Made by a program: the position numbers and the translations under genes | Notes under the pieces: generated by a model | Databases searched by the model: none | What the model was told of the DNA's origin: nothing | What the model saw: only the letters and a program-made list of their open reading frames with translations | Assembly (NCBI GenBank): GCA_052144935.1 | Contig: JBKQPR010000113.1 | Span: 1 to 51,616, forward strand | Length of the DNA stretch: 51,616 bases | Reading direction: 5' to 3' | Source: JOPF133 sp052144935 | GTDB taxonomy: Bacteria; Acidobacteriota; Terriglobia; Bryobacterales; Bryobacteraceae | Shown here: in pieces, positions 33,001-39,712 of the stretch | Numbering within the stretch: position 1 is the stretch's first letter | How the letters are laid out: every line of letters starts with the position of its first letter

Positions 33001-33969
33001 TCCGCTGGTCTTGCTCAAAGTAAACCAGAGGGTCCCGGTGTAACCGGTGTCGGTGGATTGGGCAAACAAGCTGTAGGGCACCGCCACAGTGCCATTACTA
33101 GTCAGGGTCAAGGTTTGCGACGGAAAAACGGCCGTCGCAGTCTGGTAGTTCATGGATATGGAGGAAGGATTCACGGTTACAGTGGGCGCCGCGGAAACCG
33201 TCAGATCCACTGGGACCTGGAGTTGGGTGCCTGGAGAATTGGCAGGCGTGATGGTGAAGGTGCAGGAATAAGTGTTGGGCGCCAGGGTTAACACTACCGA
33301 GGGGTTCAGAAGCACGGCGAGAGTGCCGGGGGAGGTGCCGGTAGTGGGAGTCACTACCAGCCAAGAGCAATTGGAGGAAGTGGGGACCGCGGCGGTGTAC
33401 GTCGTATTCTGACCGGTCAGTTGCAGAGTTGCCGAGGGAAAACTCCCGCTGTTCACCTGGTAGGAGAGCAGCACGGGCGGCTGCGGGCTGATCCCGATGG
33501 TGCTCACGACGAACGTAACATTGATGCTGGTGGAGGCGCCGTTTCCGGACACCGTTATGGATCCCGTATAGCTGTTGGCGGCGAGGCCGGAGGGGTTCGC
33601 AAAGATCACAAACGATCCGGGTGTGCTGCCGGTGACTGGCGTCTGCGAGGGAGTACTGCCGCTCGTGGCGCCCAGCGACAACCAGGGGGAACTGGAGCTG
33701 TTGCTGTTAAACGCGACGTACGCAATTGTGCCCGACGACGCGGTCACGTTGATCGTCGCGCTCACGGGCGTGGTGCCGCCCACCGTCGCGCTCAAATTGA
33801 CGGACGCGGGGCTGAGGCTCAGGGTTTGGGCGCCCGCGACGCAGGCGAGCGAAATCATTGACAGGGAAGCAAAGGCAAGAACTCTTTTCAAGATGGACCT
33901 CCAGCGATCGGCAGCCCGGACGGGTGGGAACGCCTCAATTCGCTTCTTGTGGAGCAATGCGCCTTCCAT
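30091..33969 (-). CDS. Large secreted BACON/Ig-like repeat protein with TIGR03437-type end
   Basis: A 1292-residue surface or secreted protein. ATG 33969 has a good Shine-Dalgarno (GAAGGAAA); a long n-region precedes the signal peptide (ending CVAGAQT at about residue 48). From there to about residue 1050 run some ten beta-sandwich repeats of 85-100 residues with WLSLGATSGSTP / WLTVTPTSGTTPGTLTVSV and GTVTITA motifs, as in BACON-type domains that bind mucin or glycans. The last 230 residues are the Solibacter-type domain (NAASYALGGVSPGENIYIKG, VPYEIAGQ, VVAVYMTGEG, MQVNLTIPAG), shared with the protein at 7137. Ser/Thr-rich codon runs make antisense open frames that are not genes. Confidence 0.88.
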   Translation of the reverse strand: MEGALLHKKRIEAFPPVRAADRWRSILKRVLAFASLSMISLACVAGAQTLSLSPASVNLSATVGGTTPVSATINVTASSGTIAYVAFNSNSSSSPWLSLGATSGSTPSQTPVTGSTPGSFVIFANPSGLAANSYTGSITVSGNGASTSINVTFVVSTIGISPQPPVLLSYQVNSGSFPSATLQLTGQNTTYTAAVPTSSNCSWLVVTPTTGTSPGTLAVLLNPSVVLTLAPNTYSCTFTITPANSPGTQLQVPVDLTVSAAPTVTVNPSSISMNYQTATAVFPSQTLTLTSNGTVAVPYSLFAQSTDTGYTGTLWFTLSKTSGTLTPPGNTDQVIVAYNQGVSLPAGTYHGEVTVTAENASQTIPIQLLVSNTPLLNVAPSTVTFTSELNGSAPAPVTVEATATSGQPAITVVPTTTSGGNWLFAQVGATTSSGTPITISVNVSGLTLGQYKGTVSVYGSTTGSTPQTVGVTLNVANDPLISTNVSTSEPLVFAYQTGGTAPATETITVSSTTGATLSYTAVAANTATTNGCGSNWLQLAGSTTGATSGSFTVTASPTGITAVTSGAACTGTITIAATNPATGNAAPNSPYVIPVSFYVSASALLVVTPASAPAFSAQVGVQGSVVSQNCITNTSSNCALTITSTSATDPLSISVNTATTDGATWLFAVPTSATIPLNGSTALTIGLAFIPSTPGSYSGTVTITAVAASSAKVLDSPLIIPVTLQVTAGAPTATPAQLSFTQTLGGSAPAAQTISVGSSTGQSLSFTASATTTTPPSSSWLTVTPTSGTTPGTLTVSVSGASLAASTTAYTGQITITASGAVPVTVPVSFTVNAGTISASPATLAFSQVQGGTAPAAQAINVNGTPGAISFTTSATTANGGNWLTVTPASGATPALVTVSASAGTLTASGSPYTGTVTITAPGATGSPIAIPVTLTVTAPQTLSVTPATLNFSAIAGQPSPSAQIASLTSSGSGTPFTASVLTQSGGTWLTVSPTSGVTPAQLTISVASQALAAGNYQGTISINSPNTAAPITLTVNVAVASIPTPVIAAVQNAASYALGGVSPGENIYIKGTGIGPATLTVAAPSATGPYPTALGNTQVFFGSVAAPVLYVSATATSVMVPYEIAGQPTTNVTVVYQGVTSAPLTYNVVSTAPGIYTLNESGTGPGAILNQNYSVNGPNNPAAIGSVVAVYMTGEGVTSPASTTGGVAPGNGTGLNHPIPTVTATVGGMQATVNYAGSAPDIIYGVMQVNLTIPAGVSAGAQPIVISVGSNFPTQTGVTINVQAAGTAEPQ

Positions 33970-34189
33970 ATTAATTTTCCTTCAAAAACAGAATGTACTT
34001 TTTGTGTTTCATATGCAAGATCTTTCACAACTTACGCCGGAATCCGAAGCCGGCCGCCGCGTGTGGCGGCGGCGCCGCGCGGAGCGGTGCGACACACCCG
34101 GTGTATCTAGCGGCCACGATTTCCAGCCGGCGGCCGCCCGGAGAAGCCGCCAGAGACGATCGCCGCCGATGCCGCATGTGTGAACGGCT

Positions 34190-34786
34190 TCACATTCGGG
34201 TGTAGAGATGGTGGCTGGCGATGTACCCCAAGACGCTGGGCGGCACGTCCACTATTAAATCTCCCGCAGCTAACTTACGCCGGATTTCCGACGAAGAGAC
34301 CGGAAGATCGACAGTGTCCAGGCGCTCCACGCGGGTTTCCGGCGGGATCTCGTAAACATGGCCCGGGCGGCTCACCACCAGAAAGACGACCGCGCGAGCC
34401 ACCTCCCGCCAGCGCCGCCAGGCGCCGATCTCGGCAAAGGCGTCGGCGCCGATCAGGAAAAACAACTCGTCGCCGGCCGCCATGTGGGCGCGGACTTTTT
34501 CGATCGTGTCGATGGAATAGCTGGGACGGGCGCCTTCGGCGCCCTCTTCGATGCGCGACACCTCGAAGCGGGGATCGCCCTCCAAGGCCAACTCGACCAT
34601 GCGGACGCGGTCGGCATAAGGCGCGTGGCAGGCGGCTTTATGCGGCGGCCTGGCGGCCGGAATGAAGAGCACGCGATCCAACTGGAAGCGGCCGGCGGCG
34701 GCGCGGGCCGCCGCCAGGTGGCCGTTGTGAATCGGATCGAAGGCGCCGCCGAAGAGGGCCAGGCGGGCGGGGGAACGGCCGGTCAC
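34190..34786 (-). CDS. nadD: Nicotinate-nucleotide adenylyltransferase
   Basis: NadD joins nicotinate mononucleotide to AMP in NAD synthesis. The nucleotide-binding motif LALFGGAFDPIHNGHLAAA (with HxGH) is at the start; VLFIPAARPPHKAA, LFFLIGADAFAEIGAWRRW and the C-terminal VDLPVSSSEIRRKLAAG (SSTxxR-type) follow. GTG 34786 is chosen because residues upstream are encoded by a REP element (34797-34820), and with that start the protein is 198 residues, the usual size. It is not linked to the usual obg/proB partners here. Confidence 0.9.
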   Translation of the reverse strand: MTGRSPARLALFGGAFDPIHNGHLAAARAAAGRFQLDRVLFIPAARPPHKAACHAPYADRVRMVELALEGDPRFEVSRIEEGAEGARPSYSIDTIEKVRAHMAAGDELFFLIGADAFAEIGAWRRWREVARAVVFLVVSRPGHVYEIPPETRVERLDTVDLPVSSSEIRRKLAAGDLIVDVPPSVLGYIASHHLYTRM

Positions 34787-34796
34787 GGGCAGCACG

Positions 34797-34975
34797 ACCG
34801 CTACCTGACGGTCGCGGCTCAGTAACACTCCGGCCGGCAACGCACGGGTCCTACCGCACCGCAACGCACGGATTGTACCGCACCGCAACGCACGGATTGT
34901 ACCGAACCGCGACGCACGGACTGTACCGAGCCGCGACGCACGGACTGTACCGAGCCGCGACCGTCAGGGAGCGGT
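34797..34975. repeat. Composite repeat: two REP arms around five 24-bp tandem units
   Basis: A left arm ACCGCTACCTGACGGTCGCG (34797 on) and an inverted right arm ending CGTCAGGGAGCGGT (34952-34975) enclose five 24-bp units starting GCAACGCACGG or GCGACGCACGG (34837-34956). The units share GCACGGATTGTACCG and run straight into the right arm, so they probably grew by slippage from it. It fills the gap between nadD and the cyclophilin gene. Confidence 0.85.
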
Positions 34976-35000
34976 GGTGGCCCGAACAATGACGCCATGC

Positions 35001-35489
35001 CTAAACGCGCTCGATCTTCACGGAATTGACGCGCACTTCCTTGAGCGGGCGGTCCTGGGAATTGCGCGGCGTCTGTGAGATCTTCTTCACCACGGCGTAG
35101 CCTTCGCTGACTTCTCCGAAGACGCTGTGACGGTTGTCGAGGTGGGGCGTGGCCGCCACGGTGATGAAAAACTGGCTTCCGTTGGTGTTGGGCCCGGCGT
35201 TGGCCATCGAGAGGATCCCCGGCTTGGTATGTTTCAACTCCATGTGGAACTCGTCGGCGAAACGATAACCCGGCCCGCCGCGGCCCGTGCCTTCGGGATC
35301 GCCGCCTTGAATCATGAAGTCGGGAATCACGCGATGGAACACGGTGCCGTCGTAGAAAGGCTTGCCGGTCTTGGTCCCCTCGGCCAGGTTCACGAAGTTT
35401 TCCACCGTTTTCGGGGCTCTGTCGGCGAACAGCTTGATCTTAAATTTCCCCTCGGTGGTGTCGAATACGGCGTAAATCTCATCGGGCAT
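35001..35489 (-). CDS. ppiB: Cyclophilin-type peptidyl-prolyl cis-trans isomerase
   Basis: Cyclophilin of 162 residues, catalysing proline isomerisation during folding. ATG 35489 gives MPDEIYAVFDTTEGKFKIKL. The active-site pieces are intact: FHRVIPDFMIQGGDPEGTGR (catalytic Arg, Phe, Met, Gln), PGILSMANAGPNTNGSQFFI and HLDNRHSVFGEV. No signal peptide is visible, so it is cytoplasmic. It is transcribed away from the parS site. Confidence 0.93.
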   Translation of the reverse strand: MPDEIYAVFDTTEGKFKIKLFADRAPKTVENFVNLAEGTKTGKPFYDGTVFHRVIPDFMIQGGDPEGTGRGGPGYRFADEFHMELKHTKPGILSMANAGPNTNGSQFFITVAATPHLDNRHSVFGEVSEGYAVVKKISQTPRNSQDRPLKEVRVNSVKIERV

Positions 35490-35548
35490 CAATGCGATTG
35501 TAGCAACTGGCGGGGCGGGGAACCGGTGTGGGCCGGCGCGCGAATCGC

Positions 35549-35564
35549 TGTTTCACGTGAAACA
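35549..35564. other. parS centromere site
   Basis: TGTTTCACGTGAAACA is a perfect 16-bp palindrome identical to the bacterial parS consensus bound by ParB for chromosome segregation. It lies in the intergenic region between the divergently oriented ppiB and cytochrome c genes. No parA or parB gene is in the window. parS sites usually cluster within the origin-proximal part of the chromosome, so this window is probably near oriC (inference). Confidence 0.85.
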
Positions 35565-35657
35565 ACTGGCGTCCCGGTAAAATCGGGGGACCGCCCGGCG
35601 GCGCCGCGCCCGGGCATTGTAAGATAGGCAGTTGGGAGCTGGAGAAAACCGACTGAT

Positions 35658-35987
35658 ATGCAGAAAATGCAGATGGTGGCAATTTTTGCGGCCTTGGCGG
35701 CCGGAACGGGAATGGCGGCGCGGGCGGCCGATAAGGGCGATCCGGCCAAGGGCAAGGAAGTCTTCGAGCAGTGCGGCGTCTGCCACAACCCCGACAGCGA
35801 CGAAAAGAAGATGGGGCCGGGGCTAAAGGGGCTGTTCAAGAAAGACAAGCTGACCAACGGGAAGAAGCCCACCGAAGGTAATGTGCGCACCAAGATCGAT
35901 GAAGGCGGCAACGGGATGCCGGCTTATAAAGACATGCTGAGCGATCAGGAAAAAGACGATCTGATCGCCTATCTGAAAACGCTGTAG
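35658..35987 (+). CDS. Periplasmic class I cytochrome c
   Basis: This 109-residue monohaem cytochrome has a signal peptide (1-23, ending AARAA), the haem attachment site CGVCH and, near the C-terminus, NGMPAYKDMLSDQEKDDLIA, where Met is the likely sixth haem ligand. It carries electrons in the periplasm. The mature size of about 85 residues fits cytochrome c6/c552-like proteins. It stands alone, followed by a REP-like element. Confidence 0.92.
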   Translation: MQKMQMVAIFAALAAGTGMAARAADKGDPAKGKEVFEQCGVCHNPDSDEKKMGPGLKGLFKKDKLTNGKKPTEGNVRTKIDEGGNGMPAYKDMLSDQEKDDLIAYLKTL

Positions 35988-36000
35988 GGGACCGCAAGGC

Positions 36001-36073
36001 ACCGCTCCCTGACGGTCGCGGCTCCGACCCACCCCCGCTGCGCCGGGCCCAGCGGGTGCCGTCAGAGAGCGGT
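36001..36073. repeat. REP-like palindrome, copy between cytochrome c and S41 genes
   Basis: ACCGCTCCCTGACGG (36001-36015) and CCGTCAGAGAGCGGT (36059-36073) form the outer stem; the loop contains a GGGCCCAGCGGG word related to the repeat in the M28 gene. Placed 14 nt after the cytochrome stop, it may end both convergent transcripts. Confidence 0.8.
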
Positions 36074-36088
36074 GCTTGCCACGCCCGC

Positions 36089-37303
36089 CTACGCCTTCGC
36101 CAGGATCTCCAAACCCTTCTTCACCACCGGATCGTCCTCCAGCTTTTTCTGCTTCTGCTGCTGCTGGTCGACGGTGTCCGGAATCGGCTCGCCGTTGTCG
36201 TCGTAATCCACTTGGGAATCGGCCTCTTGTACCACCGTCCCCGGCAGGACGCCGGTGTCCTGAATGGCTTTGCCATCCGCGCCGTAGTATTTGGCGACCG
36301 ACAGAATGATGGCGCCGCCGTCATCCATGTTGATGGCTTTGCGCAGGGCCGCATCCCCGTAGGTTCGTTCGCCCACTACGTCGCCGCGCTTGTTGTCCTT
36401 CACGGCGGCGGCCAGAATCTCGGCCGCGCCGGCCGTGCCGCGATTGGTAAGCACGACCAGCGGAAGGCTGGTGATGGCCTTGGAAGAATCGGCATCGAAA
36501 TTCTGCCGCGGCACGCGCTGCCCCTGCATATAGGTGATCCGGCCCTGCTTCACGAACAGGTTGGCGAGCGCGACGCCATCCTCGGGGCCGCCCATGGCGC
36601 AGTCGCGGACGTCCACCATCAGCTTCCGCGCGCCCTGCTTTTCGAGCGATTCGACCGCTGCGGCGACTTCCTTCACGTGCGCGGCGGAAAGCGCATCGAT
36701 GTTGATGTAGCCCACCTCGCCGGCAAGCATCTTGCTATCCACCGGAGGCAGAGTGAGCATGGCGCGGGTCAGCTTGACGGTTTGCGGCTCGGCCCGGCGA
36801 TAGCGCCACACACTGAGTTCTACGGTGCTGCCCGCCTCGCCCTGCATCAGCATGGAGGCATAGGCCAAAGGCATATCGCGCGTGGCAATGCCCTTGATGC
36901 TCTCGATCATGTCGAAAGTGGAAAGCCCGGCCTTGGCGGCGGGCGAGTTGGGCACTACTCCGACCACCCCCACAAAGCCGGCCTTCTTCGAGAGGAGCAA
37001 CCCGAGATCGGCGCGCTTGGCGTCCTTGTTCTTCAGGTACTCTTTGTACTGCTCGGCGTTGAGGTAGCTGGCAAACGGGTCGATGGCTTCGAGCATGCCG
37101 TTCAGAGCGCCCAAAGTGACGCTCTTCATATCCGGATCTTCCACGTAATCGTTTTTGATTTTGGCCACCACGTCGCTGAAGACCCCCACGTACTTGTAGT
37201 GGTCGTCGGTGGAAGCGCCTTTGCTCATCACGCTCCCGATCAAAAGCAGGAGAGTGAGGCAGCTTGAAGAACTTACAACCAGGTATTTGATACGGCTGCT
37301 CAT
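36089..37303 (-). CDS. Non-catalytic S41 (CtpA/Prc-type) homologue with PDZ domain
   Basis: A 404-residue protein: N-terminal signal anchor (about 7-27), a helical S41 N-domain (residues 35-95), PDZ domain (about 100-180, GVVPNSPAAKAGLSTFDMIESI), then the S41 core. At the nucleophile position the family has G-(S/T)-A-S-A-S-E-I; here it is GTAGAAEI (residues 289-296), so the catalytic Ser is Gly292. The base Lys of TFGKG is also lost: GERTYGDAAL, Asp317. Cleavage by the normal Ser/Lys dyad is therefore not possible. A scaffold or substrate-binding role is likely. The C-terminus is Gln/Lys/Asp-rich. Confidence 0.88.
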   Translation of the reverse strand: MSSRIKYLVVSSSSCLTLLLLIGSVMSKGASTDDHYKYVGVFSDVVAKIKNDYVEDPDMKSVTLGALNGMLEAIDPFASYLNAEQYKEYLKNKDAKRADLGLLLSKKAGFVGVVGVVPNSPAAKAGLSTFDMIESIKGIATRDMPLAYASMLMQGEAGSTVELSVWRYRRAEPQTVKLTRAMLTLPPVDSKMLAGEVGYINIDALSAAHVKEVAAAVESLEKQGARKLMVDVRDCAMGGPEDGVALANLFVKQGRITYMQGQRVPRQNFDADSSKAITSLPLVVLTNRGTAGAAEILAAAVKDNKRGDVVGERTYGDAALRKAINMDDGGAIILSVAKYYGADGKAIQDTGVLPGTVVQEADSQVDYDDNGEPIPDTVDQQQQKQKKLEDDPVVKKGLEILAKA

Positions 37304-37827
37304 AGGTATTGAAGACTCCGGAGGTCCTTCTAGCCATTATACAGGAAGGCCCTGATCAATTGGACGCGGCACCGGGCGGCTTGGTTGTGAAAACCTGGCG
37401 CCACCCCCTCACGGGGCGCTTCCGGGGCGCCCTCTGGGCCCGGCCCGGCGGCCAAATTTGGGGGAATCCCCCAAAGTTCTTTCCTAAGTCGTTTAGTTTC
37501 AGCAAAAAATTTGGGGGGATCCCCCAAATTTCCAATTTCCAGACAAAAGCTCTCGGCCCAGGGTACCCCAACGGAGGCTGAGCCCAGAGGGCATCGGGAT
37601 CAGAGGGCATCGGTCCCAGAGTGCTCCGTGCCCAAAAGGCTTCGGTCCCAGAGTGCTCCGTGCCCAGAAGAATTCGGGCCCAGAGTGCACCGTGCCAGAG
37701 TGCACCGTGCCCAGAGTGCACCGTACTTAGAGACGGCGCCCCTCTTCCCCAGTCCACCTACCGTCCCCTGCGGTCGCGCAGCCTGGTGATGTGCCCCGAA
37801 AAGTCCGCAAGCTGATTCGCCGCCGGC
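37304..37827. repeat. Repeat-rich intergenic region
   Basis: No gene is present. It contains, in order: a GGGGCGCCCTCTGGGCCC word (about 37422-37440); two hairpins, TTTGGGGG/CCCCCAAA (37457-37475) and AAATTTGGGGG/CCCCCAAATTT (37507-37531, perfect 11-bp arms); nine tandem units of about 16 bp of form CCCAGAGNGC-NNCG (37583-37725); and a 37-bp duplicate (37757-37793) of the 3' end of the next gene. Antisense frames here are low-complexity Ala/Leu/Gly/Trp and not coding. Confidence 0.85.
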
Positions 37828-38349
37828 CTACCATCCCATGCGGTCGCGCAGCCTGGTGATGTGGGCGGTGTGATGGCGGCCATGCCACGCGTAGAGCGCC
37901 AGGTTGGTGTCCAAGCGCACCAATCCCTGCTCCGGGTGGCGAAACGTGCGCGCGAAATCCGCGGCGGAGAGCGATTTCAGCAGCGTCACCCAGCGATGGT
38001 GGAGGTTCTCCAGCAACAGAAGCGAAACCTCTACGGGCAGGTTGCGGGCATCCGGCAGTTCGGCCCAGAGCGCCTCCGGGTAGGGCATGATGGTGGGATC
38101 GACCGCGGTGAGGGCGAAGCGCATGCGGATGTTGCTGTGCATGTGGCTGTCGGCGACGTGGTGGATCACCTGGCGGACGGTCCAGCCCTCGGGGCGATAG
38201 GGTGTGTCCAGTTGATGGTCGTCCAAACCGCGCACGGCTTCGCGGAGGCCCTGCGGGGCGGCGGCGATCTGGGCGATGAACCCGGCGCGCATCTCGGGCG
38301 TGACCTCCTGGGGCCGCTGGAATTTGCCAATCGGGTAGCTCAGATCCAT
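37828..38349 (-). CDS. YfiT/DinB-type putative metal-dependent transferase
   Basis: This 173-residue protein begins MDLSYPIGKFQRPQEVTPEM, the YfiT/BstA opening. The three metal ligands are visible: His in QVIHHVADSHMHSNIRMRF and His in YAWHGRHHTAHITRL. BstA-like enzymes transfer bacillithiol to electrophiles; whether this host makes bacillithiol is unknown. The last 11 codons (HITRLRDRMGW) are duplicated 70 bp downstream. Confidence 0.9.
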   Translation of the reverse strand: MDLSYPIGKFQRPQEVTPEMRAGFIAQIAAAPQGLREAVRGLDDHQLDTPYRPEGWTVRQVIHHVADSHMHSNIRMRFALTAVDPTIMPYPEALWAELPDARNLPVEVSLLLLENLHHRWVTLLKSLSAADFARTFRHPEQGLVRLDTNLALYAWHGRHHTAHITRLRDRMGW

Positions 38350-38416
38350 GGAACGATCTTAGCAAGGCCGCATTGAACGTCGCGCGGACCGCCCCAACTC
38401 GGGCGAAGATGGAAGT

Positions 38417-39196
38417 ATGCAACGGGTGATGGTGGAGGCGCTCCTGGCGGTGGCCCTGTGTGGTACCGCCCTGCGGGGCGCGGAATTGAAACCGGCGACC
38501 GTGGAGGCGTTCGACCGGTACATCCGCCAGGCCGAGCAGAGGCTGGACGGGCGCAAGAGCTTTCTTTGGGCCGACGAATCGGCCCCACGGGCAAGCCGGA
38601 TTCTGCACGGCGCCGTGCTGGTGTCGCCGGCCGGCAGCCAGGCGCAGACCGGCGTGCCCGGAGGCATCGTACACGACTGGACCGGCAGCGTCTTCCTGCC
38701 CGGCGTGCCCCTGGCGCGCACCATGGCACTGATGCGCGACTACAATCGCCACAAAGACATCTACAAGCCCGAAGTGGAGGACTCGCGGATACTGGAGCAA
38801 CATGGCGATCGCTACCGCGTCTACATGCGCCTGCTGAAGAAAGTGGTGCTCACCGTAGTGCTGGATACCGAACACGACGTGCAATACGTCCCCGTGGATG
38901 CATCGCGCTGGCGGTCCAGCTCGCGGTCTACCAGGATTGCCGAGGTGGACAAGCCCGGCCGGCCCGGCGAACACGACCTGCCGCCCGGCACCGGCCAGGG
39001 ATTCCTGTGGCGGTTGAACTCGTACTGGCGTTTCCGCGAGCGCGATGGCGGCACCTGGGTGGAGTGCGAAGCGATTTCGCTGACGCGGGATGTGCCCGTG
39101 GGGCTGGGTTGGCTCGTGCAGCCGATCATTCAGGACCTGCCCAAACAGAGCCTCGAAAGCACGCTCCGGGAGACGCGCGCCGCGCTCGAAAAATAA
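38417..39196 (+). CDS. Secreted START/SRPBCC-like protein
   Basis: The protein has 259 residues with a signal peptide (1-22, ending LRGAE). The body has the alternating strands of an SRPBCC pocket (YRVYMRLLKKVVLTVVLDTEH, FLWRLNSYWRFRERDGGTWV, CEAISLTRDVPVGLGWLVQP) and a long C-terminal helix (LPKQSLESTLRETRAALEK), as in START-like lipid binders. Exported members are frequent in Acidobacteriota. Ligand unknown; no conserved catalytic residue is apparent. Confidence 0.75.
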   Translation: MQRVMVEALLAVALCGTALRGAELKPATVEAFDRYIRQAEQRLDGRKSFLWADESAPRASRILHGAVLVSPAGSQAQTGVPGGIVHDWTGSVFLPGVPLARTMALMRDYNRHKDIYKPEVEDSRILEQHGDRYRVYMRLLKKVVLTVVLDTEHDVQYVPVDASRWRSSSRSTRIAEVDKPGRPGEHDLPPGTGQGFLWRLNSYWRFRERDGGTWVECEAISLTRDVPVGLGWLVQPIIQDLPKQSLESTLRETRAALEK

Positions 39197-39231
39197 GCGT
39201 ATCCTTTGGCCGGCCCGGTGCAATATAGGGT

Positions 39232-39648
39232 GTGGATGAGACGCCGGGCGACGCCGCTTTGCTCAGGATGGTCCGCCAGGGCGACGAGCGGGCGTTTCTG
39301 GACCTTTACCGCGAACACCGCACCGCGCTCTTCCGGTTCGCCTGGCGCTTGACCGGATCGGCGGAGGCGGCCGAGGATGTCGTCCAGGAATGCTTTCTGG
39401 CGCTGCTCAAGGGCGCCGGGGACCTGGGAAAAGTGGCGCCCTATATCGCGGAAAACCACTTCACCTTCCCGGTGATTCCGGCCAAAGACGTGGTGGACGC
39501 GGTGGTGCCGTCGCTGGCCATTCCGCGCAATTGGCTGGTGGATGCCAAGGGGAAGTTGGAATGGGAGCAGATCGGCTTCGGCGCTGGCCCGCAATGGCAG
39601 AGCCTCATGCTGGCGAAGCTGGACGAAGTGATCCGGGGCGGGAAGTAA
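39232..39648 (+). CDS. Chimeric ORF: ECF sigma region 2 joined to thioredoxin-like tail
   Basis: A 138-codon frame from GTG 39232. Residues 1-60 are an ECF sigma-factor region 1.1/2 (ALLRMVRQGDERAFLDLYRE, FRFAWRLTGSAEAAEDVVQECFLALLKG). From about residue 63 it turns into the C-terminal half of a TlpA/redoxin-like thioredoxin domain (VAPYIAENHFTFPVIPAKDV, SLAIPRNWLVDAKGKLEWEQ). Sigma region 4 and the CxxC active site are both missing. It looks like an in-frame deletion product and is probably non-functional, though the frame is intact. Confidence 0.7.
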   Translation: MDETPGDAALLRMVRQGDERAFLDLYREHRTALFRFAWRLTGSAEAAEDVVQECFLALLKGAGDLGKVAPYIAENHFTFPVIPAKDVVDAVVPSLAIPRNWLVDAKGKLEWEQIGFGAGPQWQSLMLAKLDEVIRGGK

Positions 39649-39651
39649 GCA

Positions 39652-39712
39652 ACCGCTCTCTGACGTTCGCGGCTCAGAATGCGCTTCGGAGCCGCGACCG
39701 TCAGGGAGCGGT
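39652..39712. repeat. REP-like palindrome, complete copy
   Basis: A 61-bp near-palindrome: ACCGCTCTCTGACG at the left, CGTCAGGGAGCGGT at the right, inner stem CGCGGCTC/GAGCCGCG. It starts 4 nt after the chimeric ORF, and its right half supplies the last codons and the stop (39701-39703) of the convergent HAD gene. Confidence 0.9.

Noticed and set aside
34837..34956. Possible CRISPR array
   Set aside because: The 24-bp units are directly adjacent without spacers and no cas gene is present; it is a simple tandem repeat.
35490..35657. Possible replication origin at the parS site
   Set aside because: No cluster of DnaA boxes, AT-rich unwinding region or dnaA gene was seen; parS alone does not mark oriC.
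36056..37267. 403-codon plus-strand open frame opposite the S41 gene
   Set aside because: Antisense shadow without motifs.
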